Assembly (NCBI RefSeq): GCF_002896965.1
Contig: NZ_LYMM01000029.1
Span: 186,001-250,000, forward strand
DNA length: 64,000 nt
Reading direction: 5' to 3'
Origin: Novosphingobium guangzhouense
GTDB taxonomy: Bacteria; Pseudomonadota; Alphaproteobacteria; Sphingomonadales; Sphingomonadaceae
A program made the position numbers and the translations under genes. Within the stretch, counting starts at the first letter, position 1. Each line of letters opens with the position of its first letter. Shown piece by piece: positions 47,309 to 55,084 of this stretch. The notes under the pieces are model-generated. The model was not told where the DNA came from. It made no database searches and was given only the letters and a program-made list of their open reading frames with translations.

Positions 47309-48403
47309 ATGCCCCGGCATGTGATCGCATTCACATCGGCTCGAACCGCCGAATACCTTGTCGCCGGTGTGCCCGCTGCGGCAAGGGCACTGCGGGAAGT
47401 GGCGGCCAACGCCCCCTCCGCCGACGTGGAGTGCGTGATCACCACAAGCGACGCATGGACCCCCAGCGCTTACTGCCAGAGCGAATGCGCAAGGCTGGCC
47501 CCATCCGTCACACTGCGTACCACGGGCCTTGCCACCGTTGCCGGGCATGGCGCCACCGTGTTCCTGCGCGGCGAAGACCTTGCCTGTGGCAATCCACGCC
47601 TGCCATCGCCTTATCCGGCAGCCATCCATCCCGACCTCGGCTCAGCATCCCTTCCCTTCGAGCACGAGCGAGACAGCCTTGAGCGGCTGGAACAGGCGGG
47701 CCGCACCGTGATCGCCGCAACCGGAAAGCCCGGCGACGGCATAGTTTCGCGCCATCTCAACCGCCCTGTTTCGCAGGCCATAAGCCGGCGCTTACTGAAA
47801 ATTCCGGGGATCACGCCCAATCAGGCAACCATCGGCACGGCGCTGCTTGGGCTGGCGATGATAGCTTCCCTGCTGCTGGGCGGACAGAACGGCCTTGTCC
47901 TTGGTGCGCTGCTGTTTCAGGCCGCATCGATCTTCGATGGGGTGGACGGTGAGATCGCGCGCGCCACATGGCGCATGTCTGCCCGCGGCGCGATGCTGGA
48001 CAGCGTCATCGATGCCGCCACCAACCTGTTCTTCATCGCAGGTCTTACCGCCAATCTGGCGATGCAGGGCAATCTTGACGCCGCTTCTGCGGGAACCGCT
48101 GGCCTTGCGATGCTGGCAACCGGCCTGTTCCTGATCGGCCGCAGATCGCGGGCCATTGGCGGCAACTTCACGTTCGACGTCGTGAAGCATCAGGTCAACG
48201 CCCGCCCTTCGCGCCTCATGCAATGGCTGACCTGGCTGACGATGCGCGATTTCTTCGCTGCTGCCGGAGCACTGCTGATCGTCGCAGGCTATGCCCACCA
48301 CGCGCTTGTAGGCTTCGCGGTATGCGCTGCCCTGTGGCTGGTTTTCGTGCTGAGCGTTCTGGTGCGCACCCGTCCGGGACGACCGATTGCGGCGGGCGAG
48401 TAA
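47309..48403 (+). CDS. CDP-alcohol phosphotransferase, DIPPS-like with degenerate N-terminal domain
   Basis: A 364-residue protein in two parts. The C-terminal half is a membrane CDP-alcohol phosphotransferase (FDGVDGEIARATWRMSARGAMLDSVIDA). It starts with GDGIVSRHLNRPVSQAISRRLLKIPGITPNQATIG, a linker I recall from bifunctional inositol-phosphate cytidylyltransferase/di-myo-inositol-phosphate-phosphate synthases. The N-terminal 140 residues occupy the place of the nucleotidyltransferase domain but lack the GxGxRL loop and KP motif. A stand-alone candidate for that activity lies at 42750. CDP-inositol as donor is inferred; the acceptor may be an inositol phosphate, a lipid or a glycan. Confidence 0.82.
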   Translation: MPRHVIAFTSARTAEYLVAGVPAAARALREVAANAPSADVECVITTSDAWTPSAYCQSECARLAPSVTLRTTGLATVAGHGATVFLRGEDLACGNPRLPSPYPAAIHPDLGSASLPFEHERDSLERLEQAGRTVIAATGKPGDGIVSRHLNRPVSQAISRRLLKIPGITPNQATIGTALLGLAMIASLLLGGQNGLVLGALLFQAASIFDGVDGEIARATWRMSARGAMLDSVIDAATNLFFIAGLTANLAMQGNLDAASAGTAGLAMLATGLFLIGRRSRAIGGNFTFDVVKHQVNARPSRLMQWLTWLTMRDFFAAAGALLIVAGYAHHALVGFAVCAALWLVFVLSVLVRTRPGRPIAAGE

Positions 48404-48406
48404 GCC

Positions 48407-49129
48407 TTAGCGACAGGCGCTCCACCCTCCAACGCGATGGGCCTGATCAAGATGCAGGTGGTCGGCATGCGCCGCGTTGTAATCCGGTGACAACACGGTT
48501 CCGAAACTGCGGCAGGCGCTGTCTCTCACCGTGCGCAGGAAAGTACCGCGCGCATCCTGCCGCTGCCAGTCGCGCGCTACGCTGATCCGCCGCCCGTCCG
48601 ACAGGACGAAGGCGGCGATATCTATGGCATTGCCGGTGGCATGCTCGCTCCATGATCCGGTGTCACCACCGCCGATCCTGCGGCAGTTCACCGTACCCAG
48701 ATGCTCGATGCCCACCACGCTTGCATCCAGCAGCGCGCCGGCCGCAGGCTCCACACCGTTGCGCAGCCACCATGCCAGACCAGCATCGACCGCGCAGGTC
48801 GCCTGCGCCCCGGCAGGTCGCAGGGCCACATCCAGCCGCGCGGGAGCGGATAGAGGCTTGCGGTCGTCACGGCGACATTGCCCCGTTCCCTGCGCGGGAA
48901 GCATCGCAGCCGGAATGCCGCTCCGTTCAAGAAACGCACGACATGTCTGCAGATCGGAACGCAGCGCCGAAAGCTTGCGCCCGGTTGCCCAGCCGTCGCC
49001 ATCCTCCAGAGACAGCGGCGCCCACGGATCGTGCGCGGGATGGTCGTGCAGCCATGCCCTGCCCATCAGGGCCACGGTCCCCACAAGCAGCAGGACAAGG
49101 ACGATGCGGTCGAACAGGGACAGCGTCAT
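48407..49129 (-). CDS. Extensin-like protein
   Basis: A 240-residue protein with an N-terminal hydrophobic anchor (FDRIVLVLLLVGTVALMGRAWL) and an extensin-like C-terminal domain. The second half has WSEHATGNAIDIAAFVLSDGRRISV and HADHLHLD, the histidine/aspartate pattern of metallopeptidases related to the DacB/VanY fold. Many such proteins are thought to act on peptidoglycan, but the substrate is not established. Its stop lies 3 bases from the stop of the convergent CDP-alcohol phosphotransferase gene. Confidence 0.85.
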   Translation of the reverse strand: MTLSLFDRIVLVLLLVGTVALMGRAWLHDHPAHDPWAPLSLEDGDGWATGRKLSALRSDLQTCRAFLERSGIPAAMLPAQGTGQCRRDDRKPLSAPARLDVALRPAGAQATCAVDAGLAWWLRNGVEPAAGALLDASVVGIEHLGTVNCRRIGGGDTGSWSEHATGNAIDIAAFVLSDGRRISVARDWQRQDARGTFLRTVRDSACRSFGTVLSPDYNAAHADHLHLDQAHRVGGWSACR

Positions 49130-49234
49130 GCCTCACACAAGTCCTGCCACGGCGCATCGTTGCCGCGCGCATGTTCGCAAGCCTGTGGATAAGCCGTGGA
49201 CATTCTGCGCATGGCTCGTGGATGGAACGGGCAT

Positions 49235-49267
49235 AAAAAAAGGGGAGCGCGGATGCGCTCCCCTTTT
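49235..49267 (-). terminator. Intrinsic terminator of the permease gene
   Basis: A perfect 13-base-pair stem (49238-49250 with 49255-49267) with a 4-base loop GGAT. On the minus strand the stem runs into T7 (complement of 49235-49241). It follows the permease stop by 24 bases. Confidence 0.93.
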
Positions 49268-49290
49268 CATGTCCGGCAGACTGGTCCGCT

Positions 49291-50856
49291 TCAGGAAATC
49301 GGCGGAACCGGCTGACCCGGAGCGTCCTCGTCATCCTCGTGGACTTCGATGCGGCCCTGCCCCACGTGGCTCTTGCGGTAGCCATAGACGAAGTAGAACA
49401 CGAGCCCGATGCCGCCCCAGATCGGCAGCACCAGCATCGCTTCAACCGGCAGGTTGAAGAACAGCGTGACGCAGCCGATGATCGCAATCGGCGCAACCAC
49501 CCACACCAGCGGCGCGCGGAAAGGACGGTGCCGCTTGGGATCGCGTACGCGCAGGATCAGCACCGCAACCGATACCATGAAGAACGCGAACAGCGTGCCC
49601 GAATTGGAGATGTCCGCCAGCTGGCCGACCGGCAGCAGCGCGGCGGCGATGGCCACGAACACGCCGGTGATCAGGGTGACGATATGCGGCGTCTTCCACT
49701 TGGGGTGGATGGTCGCCAGCTTTTCGGGCAGCAGGCCGTCGCGCGCCATCACGAAGAAGATACGGGTCTGGCCGTAGAGCATCATCAGGATGACCGAAGG
49801 CAGCGCCAGGTTGGCGGCAAGGCCGATAAGGTCGCCCGCGCGGGTGTAGTTGATCGCGCGAAGCACGTGAGCCAGCGCTTCCTGCGAGCAGACCAGCGGC
49901 TGGCTGCCCTTGGCCGCCAGAGCCGAACACTGCGCGGCGAACTCTGCCGAACCGGGCTGCGTGCCCAGTGCGGTCGGCTGCGCGCCGATCGCACCGATCG
50001 CACCGGCTGCGACAAGCAGGTAGAACACCGTGCACAGCGCAAGGCTGCCGATCAGGCCGATCGGGACGTTGCGCTGCGGGTTCTTCGTTTCTTCCGCTGC
50101 GGTCGATACCGCGTCGAAGCCGACATAGGCGAAGAAGATGGAAGAAGCGGCCCCGACAATGCCGAGACCGCTGGTGCCGGCCGGTCCGAACCAGCCGTTG
50201 GGGGCGAAGGGGGCGAAGTGCTCGGTATTGAGCACCGGCAGCGCCAGAATGACGAACATCGTCAGCGCCGCAACCTTGATCGCCACCAGGATCGCGTTGA
50301 ACGTGGCGCTTTCCTTGGTGCCCAGCATCAGCAGGAACGTCACTGCCAGGGCGACGACCACGGCGGGCACGTTGATGATGCCGCTGGAAAAGTCGACCCC
50401 GGTCAGCGACCAGGTCGGCCCCGCCGCCAGCATCGCTGGCAGCTCGAAGCCTGTCAGGCTTTTCAAAAGCCCCATGAAATAGCCTGACCATCCGACCGAT
50501 ACGGCCGATGCCGCCACGGCATATTCAAGGATCAGCGCCCAGCCGACCATCCAGGCCAGCACTTCGCCGACGACGGCATAGGAATATGTATAGGCAGAGC
50601 CCGATACCGGCACCATCGATGCCAGTTCCGAATAGCACAGCGCCGCCACCGCGCAGACCGCGCCGGCGATGACGAAGCTCCACATCATGCCGGGACCGGC
50701 CTTCTGCGCCGCCGCAGCGGTCAGCACGAAGATACCGGTGCCGATGATGGCGCCGACGCCCAGCAGCGTCAGTTGGACAGGGCCTAGCGATCGGTGAAGA
50801 GATTTCTTTTCCGCCGTCGCCAGAATGGCGTCGAGCGGCTTTACGCGTCCGAACAT
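49291..50856 (-). CDS. APC superfamily amino acid permease
   Basis: A 521-residue inner-membrane transporter with about 12 to 13 predicted helices. The N-terminal half shows LGVGAIIGTGIFVLTAAAAQKAGPGMMWSFVIAGAVCAVAALCYSELASM, the APC signature with the unwound substrate helix GTGIF. It resembles cationic amino acid transporters of the CAT/YfnA group, but the substrate cannot be read. A soluble acidic tail (EVHEDDEDAPGQPVPPIS) ends the protein. Confidence 0.92.
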   Translation of the reverse strand: MFGRVKPLDAILATAEKKSLHRSLGPVQLTLLGVGAIIGTGIFVLTAAAAQKAGPGMMWSFVIAGAVCAVAALCYSELASMVPVSGSAYTYSYAVVGEVLAWMVGWALILEYAVAASAVSVGWSGYFMGLLKSLTGFELPAMLAAGPTWSLTGVDFSSGIINVPAVVVALAVTFLLMLGTKESATFNAILVAIKVAALTMFVILALPVLNTEHFAPFAPNGWFGPAGTSGLGIVGAASSIFFAYVGFDAVSTAAEETKNPQRNVPIGLIGSLALCTVFYLLVAAGAIGAIGAQPTALGTQPGSAEFAAQCSALAAKGSQPLVCSQEALAHVLRAINYTRAGDLIGLAANLALPSVILMMLYGQTRIFFVMARDGLLPEKLATIHPKWKTPHIVTLITGVFVAIAAALLPVGQLADISNSGTLFAFFMVSVAVLILRVRDPKRHRPFRAPLVWVVAPIAIIGCVTLFFNLPVEAMLVLPIWGGIGLVFYFVYGYRKSHVGQGRIEVHEDDEDAPGQPVPPIS

Positions 50857-51045
50857 GTGGACCCCCGAATTGCGAATGGCGGGAGGCTAACGACAAGCAG
50901 CCGCTTGGCAAGAGCCCTACCCCGGAAATTCCCCAGCATTGTAATATTCTTACAACAATCCGGCATATAGGGCACACCGCTGCGACCGCACGGCCCAAGT
51001 CTTGGGATTTGCCGGGGGCCAGATGGGTCGCTAGAAGCCGGTGCC

Positions 51046-51915
51046 ATGTCCACGACCTTCCAGATCGACACCGCGACCAGCCGCGCAACCCCCACTCCGG
51101 CACCGATGAAGCGCCTGACCGTGCCGGCGATTCGCCGCCGCAAGAAGGACGGCGTGACTGCCGAACCCATCGTCATGCTGACCGCATACACGGCCCGTCA
51201 GGCACAGTTGCTCGACGCGCATTGCGACCTGCTGCTTGTGGGCGACAGTCTGGGACAGGTGATCTACGGGCTGCCCTCCAGCGTGCCGGTGACGCTTGAC
51301 ATGATGATCGCGCACGGCGCCGCCGTGGTGCGCGGCAGCTACCATGCGGCCGTGATCGTCGACATGCCCTTCGGCACTTACGAACAGTCCCCCCAGCAGG
51401 CGTTCGAGAACGCGGCCCGGCTGCTCAAGGAAACCGGCTGCGCGGGCGTGAAGCTGGAAGGCGGGGCCGCGATGGCGGAAACCGTGCGCTTCCTGAACGA
51501 ACGCGGCATCCCGGTGCAGGGGCACATCGGCCTGACCCCGCAGGCCGTGAACGTGCTGGGCGGCTACAACGCCCGCGGCCGCAGCGATGCGGAAGCCGCC
51601 AAGATCGTGGCCGACGCAAAGGCGCTGGACGAGGCCGGCGCGTTCTCCATCGTCATCGAGGGCGTGGTCGAACCCATCGCCATCGAGGCGACCCGCGCGA
51701 TCGCCTGCCCCAGCATCGGCATCGGCGGTTCGGCGCAGTGCGACGGACAGGTTCTTGTCACCGAAGACATGCTGGGCATGTTCGAACGCGTGCCGCGCTT
51801 CGTGAAGAAGTATGCGGACATGGCATCGGTCGTCTCCGAAGCCGCCGCACAGTACGCGGCACAAGTGCGCGACCGCAGCTTCCCCGGCATCGAACAGACC
51901 TATCAGCCCCGGTAA
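51046..51915 (+). CDS. panB: 3-methyl-2-oxobutanoate hydroxymethyltransferase
   Basis: First enzyme of pantothenate synthesis, adding a hydroxymethyl group from methylene-THF to 2-oxoisovalerate. The 289 residues show [34 protein letters not shown] with the metal-binding aspartates, and [39 protein letters not shown]. The N-terminal extension (about 30 residues before TVPAIRRRK) is longer than average. No panC neighbour is seen. It is divergent from the permease gene. Confidence 0.95.
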   Translation: MSTTFQIDTATSRATPTPAPMKRLTVPAIRRRKKDGVTAEPIVMLTAYTARQAQLLDAHCDLLLVGDSLGQVIYGLPSSVPVTLDMMIAHGAAVVRGSYHAAVIVDMPFGTYEQSPQQAFENAARLLKETGCAGVKLEGGAAMAETVRFLNERGIPVQGHIGLTPQAVNVLGGYNARGRSDAEAAKIVADAKALDEAGAFSIVIEGVVEPIAIEATRAIACPSIGIGGSAQCDGQVLVTEDMLGMFERVPRFVKKYADMASVVSEAAAQYAAQVRDRSFPGIEQTYQPR

Positions 51916-51925
51916 GCGTTACCGA

Positions 51926-53698
51926 TCAGCGCCTCATCAGTAGCCGGGCCTTGTCCAACAGGGCCCTTGCCTGCGCCGGGTGGTTCCCGCCCGCTGCATA
52001 GGCCCGGCCCAGCGACTGCGCCGCGACCGGGCTGGAGCGCTGGAGACGATAGGCCGCCAGTGCGCTTTCCTGCGCGGCGGCCGGATCGCCGGTAGCCGCC
52101 TGCGCCATGGCAAGGTCGGCCAGCAGCTCCACGTCGCCCTGCCCGCCGTTGTCGCGCAGCCAAGCAAGAATGGTGCGGGCACGGTCGAGATCCCCCGCCC
52201 CCGCCGCCAGCTGCGCTGCCGCGCGCAAGGCGGGGCGGCTCGCCGGGTTCTGACCGAGGTAGGCGCCGGTCATCGCGCGCGCACCGGCAAGATCGCCCGC
52301 CATGGCGTACGCGGCAAAGCGCCGCTGGAAGAGGCTTTCCGGGAAGCGTATCTGCGCGGCCAGCACATAGCGTTCCTGCGCCTGTGCGGCATGACCCAGC
52401 GCCAGTTGAACGTCGCCCGCCAGCGCCTGCGCATCGTAGAAGCCGGGGCTGGCCTTGCGCATCGCTTCCGCCGCCGCCTCTGCCGCGCCGGTCTGGCCAA
52501 GATGCAGCAACTGGCCGATCCGTCCGCTGCCGCCCAGCACCCGCAACTCTCCGCCAGCAGGCCGCGCCGCACGGTCGAGCAGTTCGCCCGCATGCTGGCG
52601 ATCTCCCAGCACCTCCCACGCCCGCGCCACGGTAGTGAGCATATAAGGCGATGCATTCCCGTCAGCGATATCGTCTGCGAAGCGCAGGATCGCGTAGCGG
52701 TACTGCCCGGTCATGACGATGGCCCGCAGCAGCAGTTCGCGCGCACGCATGCTGTCGGGGCAGAGCCGCAGCGCTTCTTCCAGCGCCTCTGCCGCCGCTT
52801 CCGGGTTGCGCGCGGCGATCTCCGTCATGCCGCGCAGGATCAACACGGCAGGCTGGTCGTCCAGCTTGCCCTTCGTGCGCGCCAGCAACGCGCGCGCCAG
52901 CGCAAGATTGCCCGCCCGCGCCGCCAGCACCGCCTGCAGGTAATAGGCACGCGGGTTGCCGGGGCTGAGTTCCAGCACGCGCCGCGTGATCGTTACGCAT
53001 TCGCTGGCATGGCCCAGTTCACCCAACGTCGCGGCATATTCCAGCAGCACGGCGATGTCGGCCGGATCGCGCATGATCGCGCGCTCGAACCACGGGATAG
53101 ATGCCAGCAGGCCATAGCGATCGCGTACCAGCTGCCCGCGAAATTCCAGCGCCCGTACATTTCCGCCATCGAGCTTCAAGGCGTACTCAGCAGCCTCTAT
53201 CGCCAGCAGATGCTCTCCGCCCGCATAGCGCAGGCGGCCGATCTCCACCCATAGCCCGGCATCGTCGGGCGTCAGCGCCACCGCCTTGTCGTATGCCCTG
53301 CCCGACGCGGGCAAGTTACCGTCAAGCCGCTCCAGCAAGCCTAGCGCGCGCCAGCCCTCGGCCGCACTGGCTTCGGTAAACTCGCCCCGGACAAGATAGG
53401 GCCGCGCCCGATCCCGGCGGTTCTGCGCCAGCAGCGCCTGCCCCATGTAGGCGTTGACCTCTGCCGGCGCAGCGCCCTGCTCCAGCGCGGCCCGCAGCTT
53501 CATTTCCGCATCGATGCCGTCCCCCCGCACAATGGCCTTGCGCGCATCGGCGATCAGCGTGTCGACTTGGGAAATCCCGCCAACGGCAACTGGCGTCGCG
53601 GTGGTCAGGACGAGAGAGAAGCACACGACAAGCACCAGCAGCGGCGGTATTACCGCCGCGCCCCATCTTGCCAGTCTCCACAAACGCCCCCCGCGCAT
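51926..53698 (-). CDS. Secreted or membrane-anchored tetratricopeptide repeat protein
   Basis: A 590-residue protein: signal anchor (WGAAVIPPLLVLVVCFSLVLTTATPVAVG) followed by about 12 tetratricopeptide repeats (for example DAEMKLRAALEQGAAPAEVNAYMGQALLAQNRRDRARPYL and GLWVEIGRLRYAGGEHLLAIEAAEYALKLDGGNVRALEFRG). It is the last gene of the sugar transferase-prsK-prsR operon, 6 bases after prsR, so it probably belongs to the same exopolysaccharide system as a periplasmic scaffold. No catalytic motif. Confidence 0.8.
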   Translation of the reverse strand: MRGGRLWRLARWGAAVIPPLLVLVVCFSLVLTTATPVAVGGISQVDTLIADARKAIVRGDGIDAEMKLRAALEQGAAPAEVNAYMGQALLAQNRRDRARPYLVRGEFTEASAAEGWRALGLLERLDGNLPASGRAYDKAVALTPDDAGLWVEIGRLRYAGGEHLLAIEAAEYALKLDGGNVRALEFRGQLVRDRYGLLASIPWFERAIMRDPADIAVLLEYAATLGELGHASECVTITRRVLELSPGNPRAYYLQAVLAARAGNLALARALLARTKGKLDDQPAVLILRGMTEIAARNPEAAAEALEEALRLCPDSMRARELLLRAIVMTGQYRYAILRFADDIADGNASPYMLTTVARAWEVLGDRQHAGELLDRAARPAGGELRVLGGSGRIGQLLHLGQTGAAEAAAEAMRKASPGFYDAQALAGDVQLALGHAAQAQERYVLAAQIRFPESLFQRRFAAYAMAGDLAGARAMTGAYLGQNPASRPALRAAAQLAAGAGDLDRARTILAWLRDNGGQGDVELLADLAMAQAATGDPAAAQESALAAYRLQRSSPVAAQSLGRAYAAGGNHPAQARALLDKARLLMRR

Positions 53699-53704
53699 CG
53701 AAGA

Positions 53705-55084
53705 TCAGGACGGCTGCAGGTCGTATTGCTTAAGCAAGTCGTACAGCGTCGGCCGACTGATGCCGAGCATCTTGGCCGTGCTGGAGATATTCCCTTCGCT
53801 CCGGGCAAGGGCATGACGGATGACCTTGCGATCCGCCGCTTCACGCGCGGACTTGAGGTTCAGTGCCGTCGCCACCTGCTCATCGGGGTCGGCAAGGTCG
53901 AGGTCGCTGGCCGACACAAGCTTTTCGTCCGCCATGATCACCGCGCGCTTCACCCGGTTTTCCAGTTCGCGCACGTTACCGGGCCAGCCCCAGGCATCGA
54001 TGGCCGCCAGCGCATCGGCCGAAAAGCCGCGGACGCGCGGGTTCATCTCCTTGGCGTAACGGGTCAGGAACGCCTTCGCCAGCAGCGTGGGATCGCCCGG
54101 CCGCTCGGCAAGGCCGGGGATGCGCACCACGATCTCGGCAAGACGATAGAACAGGTCTTCGCGAAAGCGCCCTTCAGCGATCATTCCTTCAAGGTTCTGG
54201 TGCGTTGCGCACACGACACGGGTGTCAACGGGAATTGACTGACGGCTGCCGACGCGTTCGATCACGCGTTCCTGCAGGAAGCGCAGCAGCTTCACCTGCA
54301 ACTGCAACGGGATATCGCCCACTTCGTCAAGGAACAGGGTGCCGCCCGCTGCCTGCTCGATCTTGCCTGGCGTGGTCTTCACGGCGCCGGTGAATGCGCC
54401 CTTCTCGTGCCCGAACAGCTCGCTTTCCAGCAGGTTCTCCGGGATCGCCGCGCAGTTGATCGCCACGAATTCACGCTTCGCCCGCCCACTGGCCTCATGC
54501 AGCCCACGCGCCAGCAACTCCTTGCCGGTGCCGCTTGCCCCCAGCAACATGACCGATACGCTGGTGTTGGCCACGCGCTCTATCGTGCGCGCCACCCTGA
54601 CCATTTCCGGCGCGGCGGTGATCATCCGGCCCAGAACCTTCTCGTCCTTCTCCACCTTGCCCGCAAGGCGGCGGTTTTCCTCCTCCAGCCGGTGCAGGTG
54701 CAGTGCGCGGCGCACGATGTGGCCCAGCGCATCGATATCCACGGGCTTCTGGTAGAAGTCGTAAGCCCCGCGCGCGATCGCCTGCAGCGCGCTTTCCCGC
54801 GCGCCATGGCCCGATGCGACGACGACCTTGGTGTCGGGCTTCAAAGCCATGATCTCGTCGAGGATCGCGAAGCCCTCGGTCGTGCCGTCAGGATCGGGCG
54901 GCAGGCCAAGGTCAAGCGTCACCACGTCGGGCATTTCCGCCCGCAGCAGTGCGATCGCGCTTGCGCGGTCCCCGGCGACGAAGACTTCGAAATCCTCGTA
55001 AGCCCACTTGAGCTGCGCCTGCAGCCCTGCGTCATCCTCGACAACAAGCAGCTTGGGCAGCGGCGCGGATTGGAGATCGGTCAT
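53705..55084 (-). CDS. prsR: PrsR-like sigma-54-dependent response regulator
   Basis: A 459-residue NtrC-type regulator. Receiver domain VVEDDAGLQAQLKWAYEDFEVFVAGDRA with the phospho-acceptor aspartate in VTLDLGLPPDPDG. AAA+ domain: Walker A LLGASGTGKELLARGLH, GAFTGA loop, Walker B GGTLFLDEVGD. Factor-for-inversion type HTH at the end (NISSTAKMLGISRPTLYDLLKQYDL). Its closest match is the PrsR regulator of XrtA/PEP-CTERM exopolysaccharide systems, encoded next to the kinase PrsK (overlap 1 base). No sigma-54 promoter was found upstream of nearby genes by eye. Confidence 0.88.
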   Translation of the reverse strand: MTDLQSAPLPKLLVVEDDAGLQAQLKWAYEDFEVFVAGDRASAIALLRAEMPDVVTLDLGLPPDPDGTTEGFAILDEIMALKPDTKVVVASGHGARESALQAIARGAYDFYQKPVDIDALGHIVRRALHLHRLEEENRRLAGKVEKDEKVLGRMITAAPEMVRVARTIERVANTSVSVMLLGASGTGKELLARGLHEASGRAKREFVAINCAAIPENLLESELFGHEKGAFTGAVKTTPGKIEQAAGGTLFLDEVGDIPLQLQVKLLRFLQERVIERVGSRQSIPVDTRVVCATHQNLEGMIAEGRFREDLFYRLAEIVVRIPGLAERPGDPTLLAKAFLTRYAKEMNPRVRGFSADALAAIDAWGWPGNVRELENRVKRAVIMADEKLVSASDLDLADPDEQVATALNLKSAREAADRKVIRHALARSEGNISSTAKMLGISRPTLYDLLKQYDLQPS

